Counted from the stretch's first letter, positions 15,113 through 23,829 are shown. The stretch is 64,000 nt of DNA from SCTG01 sp964384595 (GCA_964384595.1 CAYLLY010000001.1:21919-85918), one strand, 5' to 3'. The notes: a model not told the origin generated them from the sequence alone. Numbers and translations: made by a program.

Positions 15113-16219
15113 ATGAGTGATCGGGTGCTCGAGGAAATAGCCGCGCTGAAGGACGAGGACTGGTCCCTTCGCGAAGATGCGGCGACCCTGCTGGGTGATT
15201 TCCGCGACCCCAGGGCGGTGGCGCCTCTCATGGAGGCGCTTCATGACGAAGATCGCGCGGTGCGGGACGCGGCAACGGGCGCCCTGCGGAAGATCGGACA
15301 GGCGGCGGTCCCTGCGTTGATCGCCGCGTTACAGGACCCCAACGGCAACGTGCAGGAAATCGCCGTGGCCGTGCTCAAGGACCTGACTGATCCGCGTGCC
15401 GTGGACCCGCTCATCGGATGCCTGGCGAGTCCCAATTGGATCGTGCGGATGCACGCCGCCAAGGGGTTGGGCATCGTGGGCGACCCGCGCGCCGTCGCAC
15501 ATCTCATGCGCCTGCTCACCGACGAGGTCAAGGCGGTTCGCGTGGACGCGACGGACGCGCTGGCCCGCATCGGTAAGCCGGCCCTGGCCTCGTTGCTGGC
15601 GGCCCTGCGGCACGAAGCCTGGATCCTGCGGCTGCATGCCTGCGAGGCCTTGGGGAAGATCGGGGCCGACGACGCGGTCGACCCGTTGTGCCGGGCGATG
15701 CTCCAGGATCGGGACACGGCCGTTCAGCAGGATGCCGCGAAGGCGCTTGGCGGAATCGGAAGCCCCAGGGCGCTGGAGGCGCTGACGGTGGCGGTCAACG
15801 ACCTGGATGTGCGGCCCTTCGCGGTGGAGGCGTTGGGCAAGCTCAAGGATCCGCGGGCCGTCGACACACTGATCGACGTGGTGACGGGCAAGGGCCGGCC
15901 GGCCAACGCCCGTCGGGTTCCGGTTTGCGGGGGGGCCGCCGAAACGGATGTGGAAGAAATGGAAGTGCAGGTCTTCGCGATCGGCGGCCTCGCCCAAATC
16001 GGCGACGACCGGGCGATCGAGCCCTTGATCCGCGCGCTCAAGGACACGCGTCTGCGAGCGGCCGCCGCGGCGGCTCTGGGGAAAATGGGCCTGCGGGTCG
16101 CAGCTCCCCTTCTGGCGGCGATGAAGACCGAGACGGATTCCAATATATTGTTTCACGCGCGGGCCATCATGTCGGCGGTGGGATGGCGCCCTGCGGCCAC
16201 GATGAAAGAAGGCAGATAA
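15113..16219 (+). CDS. HEAT-repeat protein 1 of 5
   Basis: 368 residues from ATG 15113. The in-frame GTG at 15080 is also possible (AGGAG at 15072-15076 is close to it); ATG is preferred because the opening MSD is shared with the fourth paralogue. About ten repeats of roughly 31 residues with the phrase DPRAVxPLxxALxDxDxxVRxxAAxALGxIG are seen, typical of PBS-lyase-type HEAT repeats. Between repeats, near residues 255-280, is a loop with a cysteine (VPVCGGAAETD). It has no catalytic motif and no signal peptide, so it is presumably a cytoplasmic scaffold. First gene of a five-gene run. Confidence 0.8.
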   Translation: MSDRVLEEIAALKDEDWSLREDAATLLGDFRDPRAVAPLMEALHDEDRAVRDAATGALRKIGQAAVPALIAALQDPNGNVQEIAVAVLKDLTDPRAVDPLIGCLASPNWIVRMHAAKGLGIVGDPRAVAHLMRLLTDEVKAVRVDATDALARIGKPALASLLAALRHEAWILRLHACEALGKIGADDAVDPLCRAMLQDRDTAVQQDAAKALGGIGSPRALEALTVAVNDLDVRPFAVEALGKLKDPRAVDTLIDVVTGKGRPANARRVPVCGGAAETDVEEMEVQVFAIGGLAQIGDDRAIEPLIRALKDTRLRAAAAAALGKMGLRVAAPLLAAMKTETDSNILFHARAIMSAVGWRPAATMKEGR

Positions 16220-16220
16220 C

Positions 16221-17531
16221 ATGGCGAACAAGCTTGCAGATTTGTTGGAAGCGCTGGCTGATCCGGATGACGCGACGCGGGAGGAGGCGGCGCAGGCCCT
16301 CGTCAACCTGGCGGACCCGGGCGCGACGGACGCCCTCCTCGAGGCCTTGCAGGACGACTTCTGGTCCGTGCGGATGTACGCGGGCCACGCGCTGGCGAAG
16401 ATCGGCGGCGCCAAGATCATTGAAGCCTTGATCCCGATGCTGGGTGACACGATTAAAGAGTGCCGGGACGGCGCGGTCGACGACTTTGCGACCATCGGCG
16501 CTCCGGCCGTCGAGCGTCTGGTGGCGGCCCTTCGCGATGAGCGCTGGCGGGTGCGGGAGAGCGCGGCCAAGGCGCTGGGATTGATCAAGGATGCACGGTC
16601 GGTGGACGGCCTGATCGCCGCCCTGCGGGACCGGGATGGATCGGTGCGGACGATTGCCGCCGAAGCCCTGGGACGGATCGGCTCGCCGAAGGCCATCAAG
16701 GGCCTCATGGCCCTGTTCAGGGACTCCTCCAAGCTCGTGCGCGTGGCCGCGACGATTGCGCTGACGCAGATCGGAGAAGCCACGGTCGATCCGCTGATGG
16801 AAGGCCTTAAGGACGAGGACTTCCAGGTGCGGCTGCACTGCGTGCAGGCGCTGGGCGGGATCACCAGCGACTATCCCACCGGTCGCTCGTGGCTGCGCGA
16901 TTCCAAGCCCGTGCCGGCCCTGATCGAATTGTTGAAGGACAAGGACCGCGCGGTGCGGGAGGACGCCGCCATCGCGCTCGGCATGATCGGCGATCCCAGC
17001 GCCGTGCCCGCCCTCATCGAGGCCATGCAGGACGGCTCGATCAGGGTGCGGGCGATCATGGCCCTGGGGATGATCGCGGATCCGCGCGCCGTCGAGCCGC
17101 TGGTCCGGGTGCTGGACGGGGTCGGGATCAATCTCAAGGGGACGCCGATGCCGGGGTGCATCGTCAGCGAGGAATGGTTCATCCGGGAACAGGCGGCGCT
17201 GGCGTTGGGGCATATCAACGACCTGCGCAGCGTGCCGGCCCTCTGCCAGGCGCTGAAAGACACCCGCCTGCGCGAAAAAGCGGCGCAGGCGCTGATCGAG
17301 CTTGGTCCCCAGGTCATCGATCCGTTGGTGGATTTCATCAACGACCCCGGGGCCTCCCAAACGGAACAGCTCAGCGACAGAGTCCTGGCGTTCGCCACCA
17401 ACCGGCTGGATGCCGCATCCTCCCTGCGGTCGCTGGTGATGGACATTCTTCTGCAACTCGGCTGGACTCCGCCGGAAGAAACTCCGGCCGCCGAGCCCGG
17501 CCAGGCGACGGCGGACGACGCCAAGAAATAA
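16221..17531 (+). CDS. HEAT-repeat protein 2 of 5
   Basis: 436 residues from ATG 16221, starting one base after the previous stop. It has about twelve HEAT repeats (for example DPGATDALLEALQDDFWSVR and DARSVDGLIAALRDRDGSVR). Two loops interrupt the regular pattern: one near SDYPTGRSWLRDSKPVP and one near NLKGTPMPGCIVSEEW with a single cysteine, matching in place the cysteine loop of gene 1. The C-terminal 30 residues are rich in Pro/Glu/Ala. Cytoplasmic scaffold inferred; the partner is unknown. Confidence 0.8.
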   Translation: MANKLADLLEALADPDDATREEAAQALVNLADPGATDALLEALQDDFWSVRMYAGHALAKIGGAKIIEALIPMLGDTIKECRDGAVDDFATIGAPAVERLVAALRDERWRVRESAAKALGLIKDARSVDGLIAALRDRDGSVRTIAAEALGRIGSPKAIKGLMALFRDSSKLVRVAATIALTQIGEATVDPLMEGLKDEDFQVRLHCVQALGGITSDYPTGRSWLRDSKPVPALIELLKDKDRAVREDAAIALGMIGDPSAVPALIEAMQDGSIRVRAIMALGMIADPRAVEPLVRVLDGVGINLKGTPMPGCIVSEEWFIREQAALALGHINDLRSVPALCQALKDTRLREKAAQALIELGPQVIDPLVDFINDPGASQTEQLSDRVLAFATNRLDAASSLRSLVMDILLQLGWTPPEETPAAEPGQATADDAKK

Positions 17532-17537
17532 CCGGGC

Positions 17538-18707
17538 ATGGCCAAGAAAGATAAGACAGAGGACCTGGTCAAGGACCTCATCCATGAGGAAGACTGGAAG
17601 CGGATGAATGCCACCGCGGAGTTCCTCAAGCGCGGCCCCGAGGCCGTGACGGCCCTGATCGCGGCGCTGGCGGATGACAACCCACGTCTGCGCGCCGAGG
17701 TCGCCCATATGCTGGGACGGCTCAAGAATCGGGCCGCCGGAGTGCCGCTCGTGCCGTTGTTCACGGACCCCGAGCCGGCGGTCCGGGAAGCGGCGACCGA
17801 GGCCTTCCGGCATGTGGCCGACGAAGCGGCCCTCGCGGCGCTGGTCCGGCTGCTCGAAGATCCGGCGCACCGCGATACCGCCGCTGCGGTCCTGATCCGT
17901 TTAAAAGATTCGGGTGCGCTGGAGCCCCTGGTCGCGATGCTCAAGAGCCAGGATCCGACCGCGCGTCTCATGGCCGCCGAAGCCCTGGAGCAATTGGCGG
18001 ACCCCCGGAGCGCCGACGCCTGGATCGAGGCGATGGTCTATCCCGACCTCCGCGACATCGCGTCCCGGTCGCTGAAACGCATCTCGGAGCTCCGGGAACG
18101 GATCGTCGCGATCCTGGACCGCCTGCGCGACAGCGAGGATGCGGTCGCGCTGGAAGAAGCCCGGATCGGGGTCTCGATGGATCTGATCGCGCTCGGCCGG
18201 CCGGCGGTCGCAGACCTCCTGGAGGCGTTGGACGACGATCTCTGGGTGGTGCGCGAGGCGGCGGCCCAGGCCCTCGGCCTCATCGGAGACCTCAGGGCCG
18301 TCGAGCCCTTGCTGCGCAAAGCCAAGACTGATCACGATATGGGTGTCCGCGAGAGCTGCATCAAGGCGCTGGGGGAGTTCGGCGATGCGCGTTCGATCGA
18401 CATGCTGGTCGAGGCCATCAAGGACCCCACCACCCGCCTGGCCGCCACGGAGGCCATGTCGAAGATCAAGGACATCACGGTGCTGGTGCCGCACCTGGAA
18501 CTCATCCAGCGGATGAAAACGGATCGGGACGGGCTGGTCAGTTATCACGGCGGCCTGATGCTGGACAAGCTGGCCAAGCTGCTTGAGGAAGAGGGCGGAA
18601 AGCCGGCGGTGGCAAAAGAGTTCGACGAGTGGGATGAAGAAGTCCCGGCCCACGCGCCGAAGGCCGCGGGGGGAGCAGGCGGGCCGCCGGGTGGTGTGGG
18701 AGGGTGA
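17538..18707 (+). CDS. HEAT-repeat protein 3 of 5
   Basis: 389 residues from ATG 17538, six bases after the previous stop. About ten HEAT repeats (MNATAEFLKRGPEAVTALIA; HDMGVRESCIKALGEFGDAR). It ends in a low-complexity tail rich in Gly/Pro/Ala (AAGGAGGPPGGVGG). Repeats are less regular than in gene 1, including an ILDRLRDSEDAVALEEARIG segment. No enzymatic motif. Part of the same transcript by spacing. Confidence 0.78.
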   Translation: MAKKDKTEDLVKDLIHEEDWKRMNATAEFLKRGPEAVTALIAALADDNPRLRAEVAHMLGRLKNRAAGVPLVPLFTDPEPAVREAATEAFRHVADEAALAALVRLLEDPAHRDTAAAVLIRLKDSGALEPLVAMLKSQDPTARLMAAEALEQLADPRSADAWIEAMVYPDLRDIASRSLKRISELRERIVAILDRLRDSEDAVALEEARIGVSMDLIALGRPAVADLLEALDDDLWVVREAAAQALGLIGDLRAVEPLLRKAKTDHDMGVRESCIKALGEFGDARSIDMLVEAIKDPTTRLAATEAMSKIKDITVLVPHLELIQRMKTDRDGLVSYHGGLMLDKLAKLLEEEGGKPAVAKEFDEWDEEVPAHAPKAAGGAGGPPGGVGG

Positions 18708-18723
18708 CAAGGAGGCCTGCACC

Positions 18724-19485
18724 ATGAGTGACACCGACCGCCGCATCGAGCAGCTCCTGGCGGCCTTGCGTGACGACAACGAAGCGTTGCGCGATCACGC
18801 CGTGGCCAGTCTCGGGCAAATCGGGCCGGCAGCCATCGATCGCCTGATCAATCTCTTCGCCGACGAGGACCGGGTGATCCGGGAGGCGGCCCGCCAGGCG
18901 CTCATCCAGGTCGGCGCCGACGCGGTCCCGCCGCTGCTGGAGGCGTTACGGGACGACGAGTGGGCCGTGCGGGAGCAGGCGGCGGCGGCGTTGGGCCGGC
19001 TGAAGGACGAACGGGCGCTGGCGCCGCTGATCGCGGCGCTCAAGGATCGGGACGGGGCGGTTCGTCTGGCGGCGGTCGAGGCCCTCGAGAAGATCCAGGA
19101 CCCGCGCGCCGTGGAAGGGTTGATGGAAGCGCTGCAGGACCAGACGGTCCGGGAGGAAGCCGCGCGGGCGCTCAAAAAGATTCCGGACCCGCGCGCCGTG
19201 GACGGCCTGCTCAGAGGGCTGGCGGGCGACAATTGGGTCGTCAAGCGCCATGCGGCCGAAGCGTTGGGCCTGATCGGCGATCCGCGCGCGGTGGAAGGAT
19301 TGCGGGAGGCGCTCCGGGACGAGGACTGGCTGGTGCGACGCAATGCGGCCGAATCCCTGGCGCGGCTTCGGGACCAGGGGGCCGTGGATGCGCTGCTTCC
19401 CCTGCTGGAAGATGAAAACGATATGGTCAGGGAAACCGCCGAGGGGGCGCTGTCGAGCTTGGGCTGGACCCCGCCGAACGCGTAA
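18724..19485 (+). CDS. HEAT-repeat protein 4 of 5
   Basis: 253 residues from ATG 18724, with AAGGAGG at about 18710-18716. About eight very regular HEAT repeats (DPRAVEGLREALRDEDWLVR; DPRAVDGLLRGLAGDNWVVK). It ends LSSLGWTPPNA, echoing the LGWTPPEE end of gene 2 and the VGWRPA end of gene 1, evidence of descent by duplication. No signal or catalytic motif. Confidence 0.8.
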   Translation: MSDTDRRIEQLLAALRDDNEALRDHAVASLGQIGPAAIDRLINLFADEDRVIREAARQALIQVGADAVPPLLEALRDDEWAVREQAAAALGRLKDERALAPLIAALKDRDGAVRLAAVEALEKIQDPRAVEGLMEALQDQTVREEAARALKKIPDPRAVDGLLRGLAGDNWVVKRHAAEALGLIGDPRAVEGLREALRDEDWLVRRNAAESLARLRDQGAVDALLPLLEDENDMVRETAEGALSSLGWTPPNA

Positions 19486-19501
19486 GGTAAAGGAGAGATC
19501 G

Positions 19502-20230
19502 ATGGCTGATGAAGCACCGAAATTGATCCAGATCGGCAAGGGCGGTCCGGGGGTCAAGAAGGACGGATTCAATCTCATTTCCGAAAAAGTGGTCAAGGTC
19601 GACGTCGAGGCCCGGATCCTGGAGATCGAGCTGCTGGCCTATGAAGGCAAGACCGTCGTGCTCGAGGTCGGGGAAGACCTCCTCGAAGACCTCAAAAAAA
19701 TCAAGCCGGGGGACGGGGTGACGGTCCGGGTCATCGAAGAAGAACCGGAAGCCGGGATCCAGGGAACTTTGCATGGGGGCGCCGCCAAGCGGCGCGTCGT
19801 GAAGAGTTTGGCGGTCCGGTCCAGGGATGCCCAGAAAACGCGCGTCGAGGAGATGCTCTCCGCGCTGCAGGAAAGCCACTGGCTCACCCGCAAATATGCC
19901 GTGGAGGTGCTGGGGACGATGGGCGATCCACGCGCCGTGGGGCCCCTGATCGAAGCGCTGACCGACGAAGTCAATGACATCCGGCAGCGGGCGTATGACT
20001 CGCTCATCAAGATCGGCGCGCCGAGCGTGACCGCCGTGGCCAGCCTGCTGACGCACGAGGACGACGACTTGCGTCAGGTCGCCTCGGAGATCATCCGCAA
20101 GATCGGCAAGCCGGCCGTCGAACCGCTGTCCGAGGTGATGCTCACGGCGGACGAGTCGCTCCAGGCGAAGATCCGCAAGTTGCTGGACCGGATGGGGTAC
20201 AAGCCGAAGCCGAAGACCGAGGTGATGTGA
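19502..20230 (+). CDS. HEAT-repeat protein 5 of 5 with distinct N-terminal beta domain
   Basis: 242 residues from ATG 19502, with AAAGGAGAG just upstream. Residues 1-110 are not HEAT: they begin PKLIQIGKGGPGVKKDGFNLISEKVVKVD and contain VVLEVGEDLLEDLKKIKPGDGVTVRVIEEE, a likely small beta-barrel. Residues 115-235 hold about four HEAT repeats (DPRAVGPLIEALTDEVNDIR). It may link the HEAT scaffold to another ligand or partner. The stop is one base from the stop of the convergent ugd. Confidence 0.75.
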   Translation: MADEAPKLIQIGKGGPGVKKDGFNLISEKVVKVDVEARILEIELLAYEGKTVVLEVGEDLLEDLKKIKPGDGVTVRVIEEEPEAGIQGTLHGGAAKRRVVKSLAVRSRDAQKTRVEEMLSALQESHWLTRKYAVEVLGTMGDPRAVGPLIEALTDEVNDIRQRAYDSLIKIGAPSVTAVASLLTHEDDDLRQVASEIIRKIGKPAVEPLSEVMLTADESLQAKIRKLLDRMGYKPKPKTEVM

Positions 20231-20231
20231 G

Positions 20232-21542
20232 TCAGGGCGTAGGCCGCCCGACGGAGGAGTAGCGGAACCCGAGCGCGGCCATGCGGGCCGGCTCGTACAC
20301 GTTGCGAAGGTCCAGAAAGACCGGCCGCTTGAGGCTGCTCTTGATCCGTTCCAGATCCAGGTTCCGGAACTGGTTCCACTCCGTCATGAGGATCAAGGCG
20401 TCGGCGCCGGCCGCCGCCTCGTAGGCATTGGCGCAGAGCGTGACGGTCGGCAGCAGGTTGCGCGCCTCTTCCATTCCCGCGGGGTCGTAGGCCCGGACCT
20501 CCGCGCCTTCCTCCTGCAGTGTCGGGATGATGTCCAGCGCCGGGGCGTCGCGCAGGTCGTTGGTGTTGGGCTTGAAGGAGAGCCCCAACACGCCCAGGCG
20601 CGTGCCCCGCAAGGAGCCGCCGAGCGCGTCCCGGATCTTCTCGACCATCCGCTCCCGCTGCCTGACGTTCGCGCGGGCGGTCGCTTCCGCGATCTCCATG
20701 ACGCACCCGGCTCGCCGTCCCGTTTGAATAATGGCGGCGATGTCCTTGGGAAAGCACGAGCCTCCGTAGCCCGGCCCCGCGTGCAGGAACTTCGACCCGA
20801 TGCGGTGGTCCAGGCCCATCGCTTTGGCCACCACCTGGACGTTCGCGCCGACCCGCTCGCAGAGGTTCGCCACTTCATTGATGAAGGAGACCTTGGTCGC
20901 CAGGAAGGTGTTGGAGGCGTATTTGATCATCTCGGCCGTGGCGACGTCCGTGAAGACGAACGGGGTCTCGATCAAATAGAGCGAGCGGTACAGGTCGCGC
21001 ATGATCGCCTCCGCCTGGGGGCTGTCGGCGCCGATGACGACCCGGTTCGGCCGCATGAAGTCTTCGACGGCCGACCCTTCACGGAGGAATTCGGGGTTGG
21101 ACACGATATCGATACGCGCGGGTTGGGGGGCGTGCCGCGTGATCAAGTCGCGCAAGCGCTCGCCGGTTCCCACCGGCACCGTCGATTTCGTGACGATGAC
21201 CTTGTAGCCGTTGAGGTGGGACGCGATGCCCCGCCCGACGTCTTCCACGAACGAGAGATCCGCCGAGCCGTCGTCCCGGGACGGAGTCCCCACGGCGATG
21301 AAGATCGCCAGGCCGGATTCGACGGCCTTGCCCAGATCGGTGGTGAAGGTCAGCCGGCCCTCCGACAGCCCTTTGCGAACCAGCTCGGCCAGGCTCGGTT
21401 CGTAAATCGGGATGTCGCCTTTTTCCAGCAGGGCAATGCGACGCTCGTCCTTGTCCATGCAGGTCACCTGGACCCCGAATTCCGCGAAGCAGGCCCCGGT
21501 CACCAATCCGACGTAACCGGTCCCGATGACGCTGATGTTCAT
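20232..21542 (-). CDS. ugd: UDP-glucose 6-dehydrogenase
   Basis: 436 residues from ATG 21542, with GGAGGAGG upstream. It oxidises UDP-glucose to UDP-glucuronate with two NAD+ for capsule, polysaccharide or lipid modification. The N-terminal Rossmann domain opens MNISVIGTGYVGLVTGACFAE. The catalytic cysteine is C263 in GPGYGGSCFPKD. Other family blocks are TKSTVPVGTGERL, SNPEFLREGSAVEDF and the C-terminal LGLSFKPNTNDLRDAPA. Standard length. No other polysaccharide gene is nearby. It is divergent from the CBS gene with a perfect palindrome between them. Confidence 0.96.
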   Translation of the reverse strand: MNISVIGTGYVGLVTGACFAEFGVQVTCMDKDERRIALLEKGDIPIYEPSLAELVRKGLSEGRLTFTTDLGKAVESGLAIFIAVGTPSRDDGSADLSFVEDVGRGIASHLNGYKVIVTKSTVPVGTGERLRDLITRHAPQPARIDIVSNPEFLREGSAVEDFMRPNRVVIGADSPQAEAIMRDLYRSLYLIETPFVFTDVATAEMIKYASNTFLATKVSFINEVANLCERVGANVQVVAKAMGLDHRIGSKFLHAGPGYGGSCFPKDIAAIIQTGRRAGCVMEIAEATARANVRQRERMVEKIRDALGGSLRGTRLGVLGLSFKPNTNDLRDAPALDIIPTLQEEGAEVRAYDPAGMEEARNLLPTVTLCANAYEAAAGADALILMTEWNQFRNLDLERIKSSLKRPVFLDLRNVYEPARMAALGFRYSSVGRPTP

Positions 21543-21596
21543 GCTTCCTCCTCCTGCCGGCCGGCACGGCGGCGGCATCGGGGAGGAGTATAGCAC

Positions 21597-21610
21597 AGAG
21601 GCCGGCCTCT
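21597..21610. promoter_or_regulatory. Perfect 14-bp palindrome between divergent ugd and CBS genes
   Basis: AGAGGCCGGCCTCT reads the same on both strands. Its last base is the first base of the -35 of the CBS promoter, and it is five bases from a TATACT on the minus strand (21592-21587) that could be the ugd -10. The position suits an operator for a dimeric regulator. Confidence 0.4.
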
Positions 21611-21638
21611 TGACTGTCCGTGGCCCCTTCTCTACAAT
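21610..21638 (+). promoter_or_regulatory. Promoter of the CBS-domain gene
   Basis: TTGACT at 21610-21615, a 17-nt spacer, and TACAAT at 21633-21638. The -10 ends nine bases before ATG 21648, implying a leaderless or nearly leaderless mRNA. Confidence 0.6.
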
Positions 21639-21647
21639 CCGCACGCT

Positions 21648-22058
21648 ATGGCGACCGGGGGATCGGCCATTCAAAGGCCCTTGGCGGTCATGATGAGCCG
21701 GCGGATTTGCTCCGTCGCTGCTTCCGCGCCGGTGATCGAAGCCGCCCGGACCATGCAGGAAGCGAAGGTCGGCGCGCTGCTGGTTGCGGAGGGCCCGGGG
21801 TATCTCGGGGTCGTCAGCGAGTCCGATCTGGTCCGCCGGGTGTTGGCCGTGGGCGGCGATGCGAATCACGTGCGGGTGGCGGACGTGATGCAGGCGCCGA
21901 TTATCACCATCGAGATCGACCGCTCCGCGCATGAGGCCAGCGATCTGATGGCGGAACGGGGCATCCGGCATTTGGCTGTGACGGAGGATGGCAGGATCGT
22001 GGGCATACTGTCCGTGCGTGATTTGCTCCGATATTTCAAAAACTGGGGGACGCTGTAA
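21648..22058 (+). CDS. Two-CBS-domain protein
   Basis: 136 residues from ATG 21648 (21690 is also possible). A tandem CBS pair: VMMSRRICSVAASAPVIEAARTMQEAKVGALLVAEG, then DVMQAPIITIEIDRSAHEASDLMAERGIRHLAVTEDGRIVGILSVRDLL. CBS pairs bind adenine nucleotides and act as regulatory modules. With no attached effector domain, this one must act in trans. The promoter is very close to the start codon. Confidence 0.88.
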   Translation: MATGGSAIQRPLAVMMSRRICSVAASAPVIEAARTMQEAKVGALLVAEGPGYLGVVSESDLVRRVLAVGGDANHVRVADVMQAPIITIEIDRSAHEASDLMAERGIRHLAVTEDGRIVGILSVRDLLRYFKNWGTL

Positions 22059-22140
22059 CCCGTCGAGCGGCTCCCGGTGACATGTTCACCAGGCAAGCTT
22101 CAGCGCACTCAATCGTACAACCCCAGAGGAGGCAATCGGT

Positions 22141-22527
22141 ATGAAGAAGTCAATCGTGGTGGCGGCGCTGGCGGTCGTCATGCTTGTCGGCGTCGGACTG
22201 GTGTCCGTGGCGCCGGCGCAGGCACAAGATGGAAAGTTCGTCGCGGTCGAGATTGCGGGGACCAAGTTTTGGCTCGGCGGCGGGGATGTCGACCTGCGGT
22301 CAGGCCTCCGCACGGCCGGCGCGCTCACCTTCAAAGTGATCAACAAGCTGGATGCGGACCATGGGTTCGCCATCGACGCCTTGAAGGTCAAACAAGTCGT
22401 GAAACCCGGAGAAGAAGTGACGATCTCCGTTGCAATGGGAGATCTCGATCAGTCCCGTGCGGTGTATCAATTTTACTGCCACCTGCATCCCGGACATATC
22501 GGCGGGACGCTGGTCGTCGTGAAATAG
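22141..22527 (+). CDS. Exported cupredoxin-like copper protein
   Basis: 128 residues from ATG 22141, with GAGGAGG upstream. A signal peptide ends at VAPAQA. The mature beta-sandwich has likely copper ligands H74 (DADHGFAI), C113, H116 and H119 (FYCHLHPGHIGG), arranged as in small blue-copper or nitrosocyanin/plastocyanin-like proteins; no Met ligand is evident. It is probably a periplasmic electron carrier or copper-binding protein. Followed by a strong terminator. Confidence 0.82.
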   Translation: MKKSIVVAALAVVMLVGVGLVSVAPAQAQDGKFVAVEIAGTKFWLGGGDVDLRSGLRTAGALTFKVINKLDADHGFAIDALKVKQVVKPGEEVTISVAMGDLDQSRAVYQFYCHLHPGHIGGTLVVVK

Positions 22528-22555
22528 CGTCGTCGTCGGCAAGCGCTGAAACGAA

Positions 22556-22597
22556 GAAGCCCCCTCGTCTCGTGCGAGACGAGGGGGCTTCTCAATT
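22556..22597. terminator. Strong bidirectional intrinsic terminator
   Basis: A 16-17-bp perfect stem (arms 22556-22572 and 22575-22591, GAAGCCCCCTCGTCTCG and its complement) followed by TCAATTT. It lies between the convergent cupredoxin and ferredoxin genes and probably serves both. Confidence 0.85.
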
Positions 22598-22617
22598 TGG
22601 AGAGCCGGGGAGAGGCG

Positions 22618-22965
22618 TCAGTTGCGGACGCCGCTCCATACTTTGTTGGGGTCAATCTCCTTGTCGGGGTTCAGCCGCTTGGCCCGCTCCAGGAGGACTT
22701 CCGTCGATTCCGGATAGGCGGGATCGGAAATGCAGCAATTGTCCACCGGACACACGGCGGCGCATTGGGGCTCGTCGAAGTGCCCCACGCACTCAGTGCA
22801 GCGATCGTGCGTGATGACATAGATGTTGTCTCCGACGCCCTGGCCATCGCCCACATGATTGCCTTTTCCTTCCGCGTCGCTCCGGGTTTCGAAGATGGCC
22901 TCATTCGGACACTCGGGGAGGCAGGCCCCGCAGGAAATACACTCTTCGGTGATCAATAACGCCAT
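22618..22965 (-). CDS. 2[4Fe-4S] ferredoxin, Allochromatium (YfhL) type
   Basis: 115 residues from ATG 22965, with AAGGAGGCGAG upstream. The first cluster motif is CISCGACLPECP. The second is the extended CTEC-x8-CAAVCP of the Alvin type (CTECVGHFDEPQCAAVCPVD), with a further cysteine pair in NCC. A roughly 25-residue insert rich in Gly/Asp (EGKGNHVGDGQGVGDN) sits between the clusters and is longer than usual. The C-terminal helix ends DPNKVWSGVRN. Low-potential electron carrier; partner unknown. Confidence 0.92.
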   Translation of the reverse strand: MALLITEECISCGACLPECPNEAIFETRSDAEGKGNHVGDGQGVGDNIYVITHDRCTECVGHFDEPQCAAVCPVDNCCISDPAYPESTEVLLERAKRLNPDKEIDPNKVWSGVRN

Positions 22966-23057
22966 AACACTCGCCTCCTTCCCTATACTCCACACTTCAC
23001 GGCACTTGCCGCCGCTATCCATCGTCGGAAGCCATCAGGAGAGATGGCCTGCAGCCG

Positions 23058-23267
23058 AGAGTTCATGATATGGTAGGCGAAATTCTATGAGGGTGCGCAG
23101 GGTGTTGTCAACNNNNNNNNNNNNNNNNNNNNNNNNNNNNNNNNNNNNNNNNNNNNNNNNNNNNNNNNNNNNNNNNNNNNNNNNNNNNNNNNNNNNNNNN
23201 NNNNNNNNNNNNAGAGTTCATGATATGGTAGGCGAAATTCTATGAGGGTGCGCAGGGTGTTGTCAAC
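23058..23267. other. Assembly gap of 100 N flanked by identical 55-bp ends
   Basis: N fills 23113-23212. The 55 bp before it (23058-23112) are repeated exactly after it (23213-23267). The same arrangement occurs at the other gap, so the duplication is best read as a contig-end overlap of fixed length and not as real DNA. Joining the copies would remove 155 bp. No gene is interrupted here. The rest of 22966-23352 is intergenic with nothing else recognised. Confidence 0.85.
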
Positions 23268-23352
23268 GTGATTTTTGGCGAATGCATAGGCCTGAAGGCC
23301 TGTTTCGGCAAGAACAAAAGCCCCAGTTGGAACGAATGAGGTCTTGTCGTTG

Positions 23353-23829
23353 ATGGAAAAGCCCCAGGCGACGCGTGTGGGTGTCCTGGCCGTCCTGGCG
23401 TTAGGGCTGCTGATGGCGGGAAACTACTTCATGTCGACCAGCCAGGGCCCCGAGGCCATGCTGGTCAGTTTTCCCTCCGGCACCCAACTACAGGTGGAGA
23501 TCGCCGACAGTCCGTTGCTCCTGTACTCCGGGCTGGCTTTCCGGGACCCGATGCCGCCGGGGTGGGGCATGCTGTTCATCTACGAGCGGGCCGATTTTTA
23601 CCGCCGCAACACGCGCCAGTATCGCTTTCCCGTCGATATCATCTGGCTGGATGAAGGTAAACGCGTCCTGCTCATCCAGGAAAACGCCGCCCCCTGCGGA
23701 ACCGAGAAGTGCCCCGAGTACGGGCCTCCTCAGGAAAAAGCCCGCTACGTGCTGGAAACGCTCGCCGGCTTCGCCGGCCGGGAGCGCCTGACTCCGGGAG
23801 TCGACTTGCGGTTCACCCTGCGACTTTGA
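23353..23829 (+). CDS. DUF192-family exported protein
   Basis: 158 residues from ATG 23353, with GAGG about eleven bases upstream. An N-terminal hydrophobic helix (VGVLAVLALGLLMAGNYF) is a signal or anchor. The DUF192 pattern follows: VEIADSPLLLYSGLAFRDPMP, GWGMLFIYERADFY, RFPVDIIWLDEGKRVL and ENAAPCG with the conserved cysteine. A CGTEKCPEYGP loop follows it. The molecular function of DUF192 is unknown; in other organisms it often lies near cytochrome or copper genes. Confidence 0.85.
   Translation: MEKPQATRVGVLAVLALGLLMAGNYFMSTSQGPEAMLVSFPSGTQLQVEIADSPLLLYSGLAFRDPMPPGWGMLFIYERADFYRRNTRQYRFPVDIIWLDEGKRVLLIQENAAPCGTEKCPEYGPPQEKARYVLETLAGFAGRERLTPGVDLRFTLRL

Noticed and set aside
15113..20230. 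CRISPR or tandem DNA repeats suggested by repetitive phrases
   Set aside because: The repetition is at protein level with period about 31 codons and varied nucleotides: HEAT repeats, not DNA arrays.
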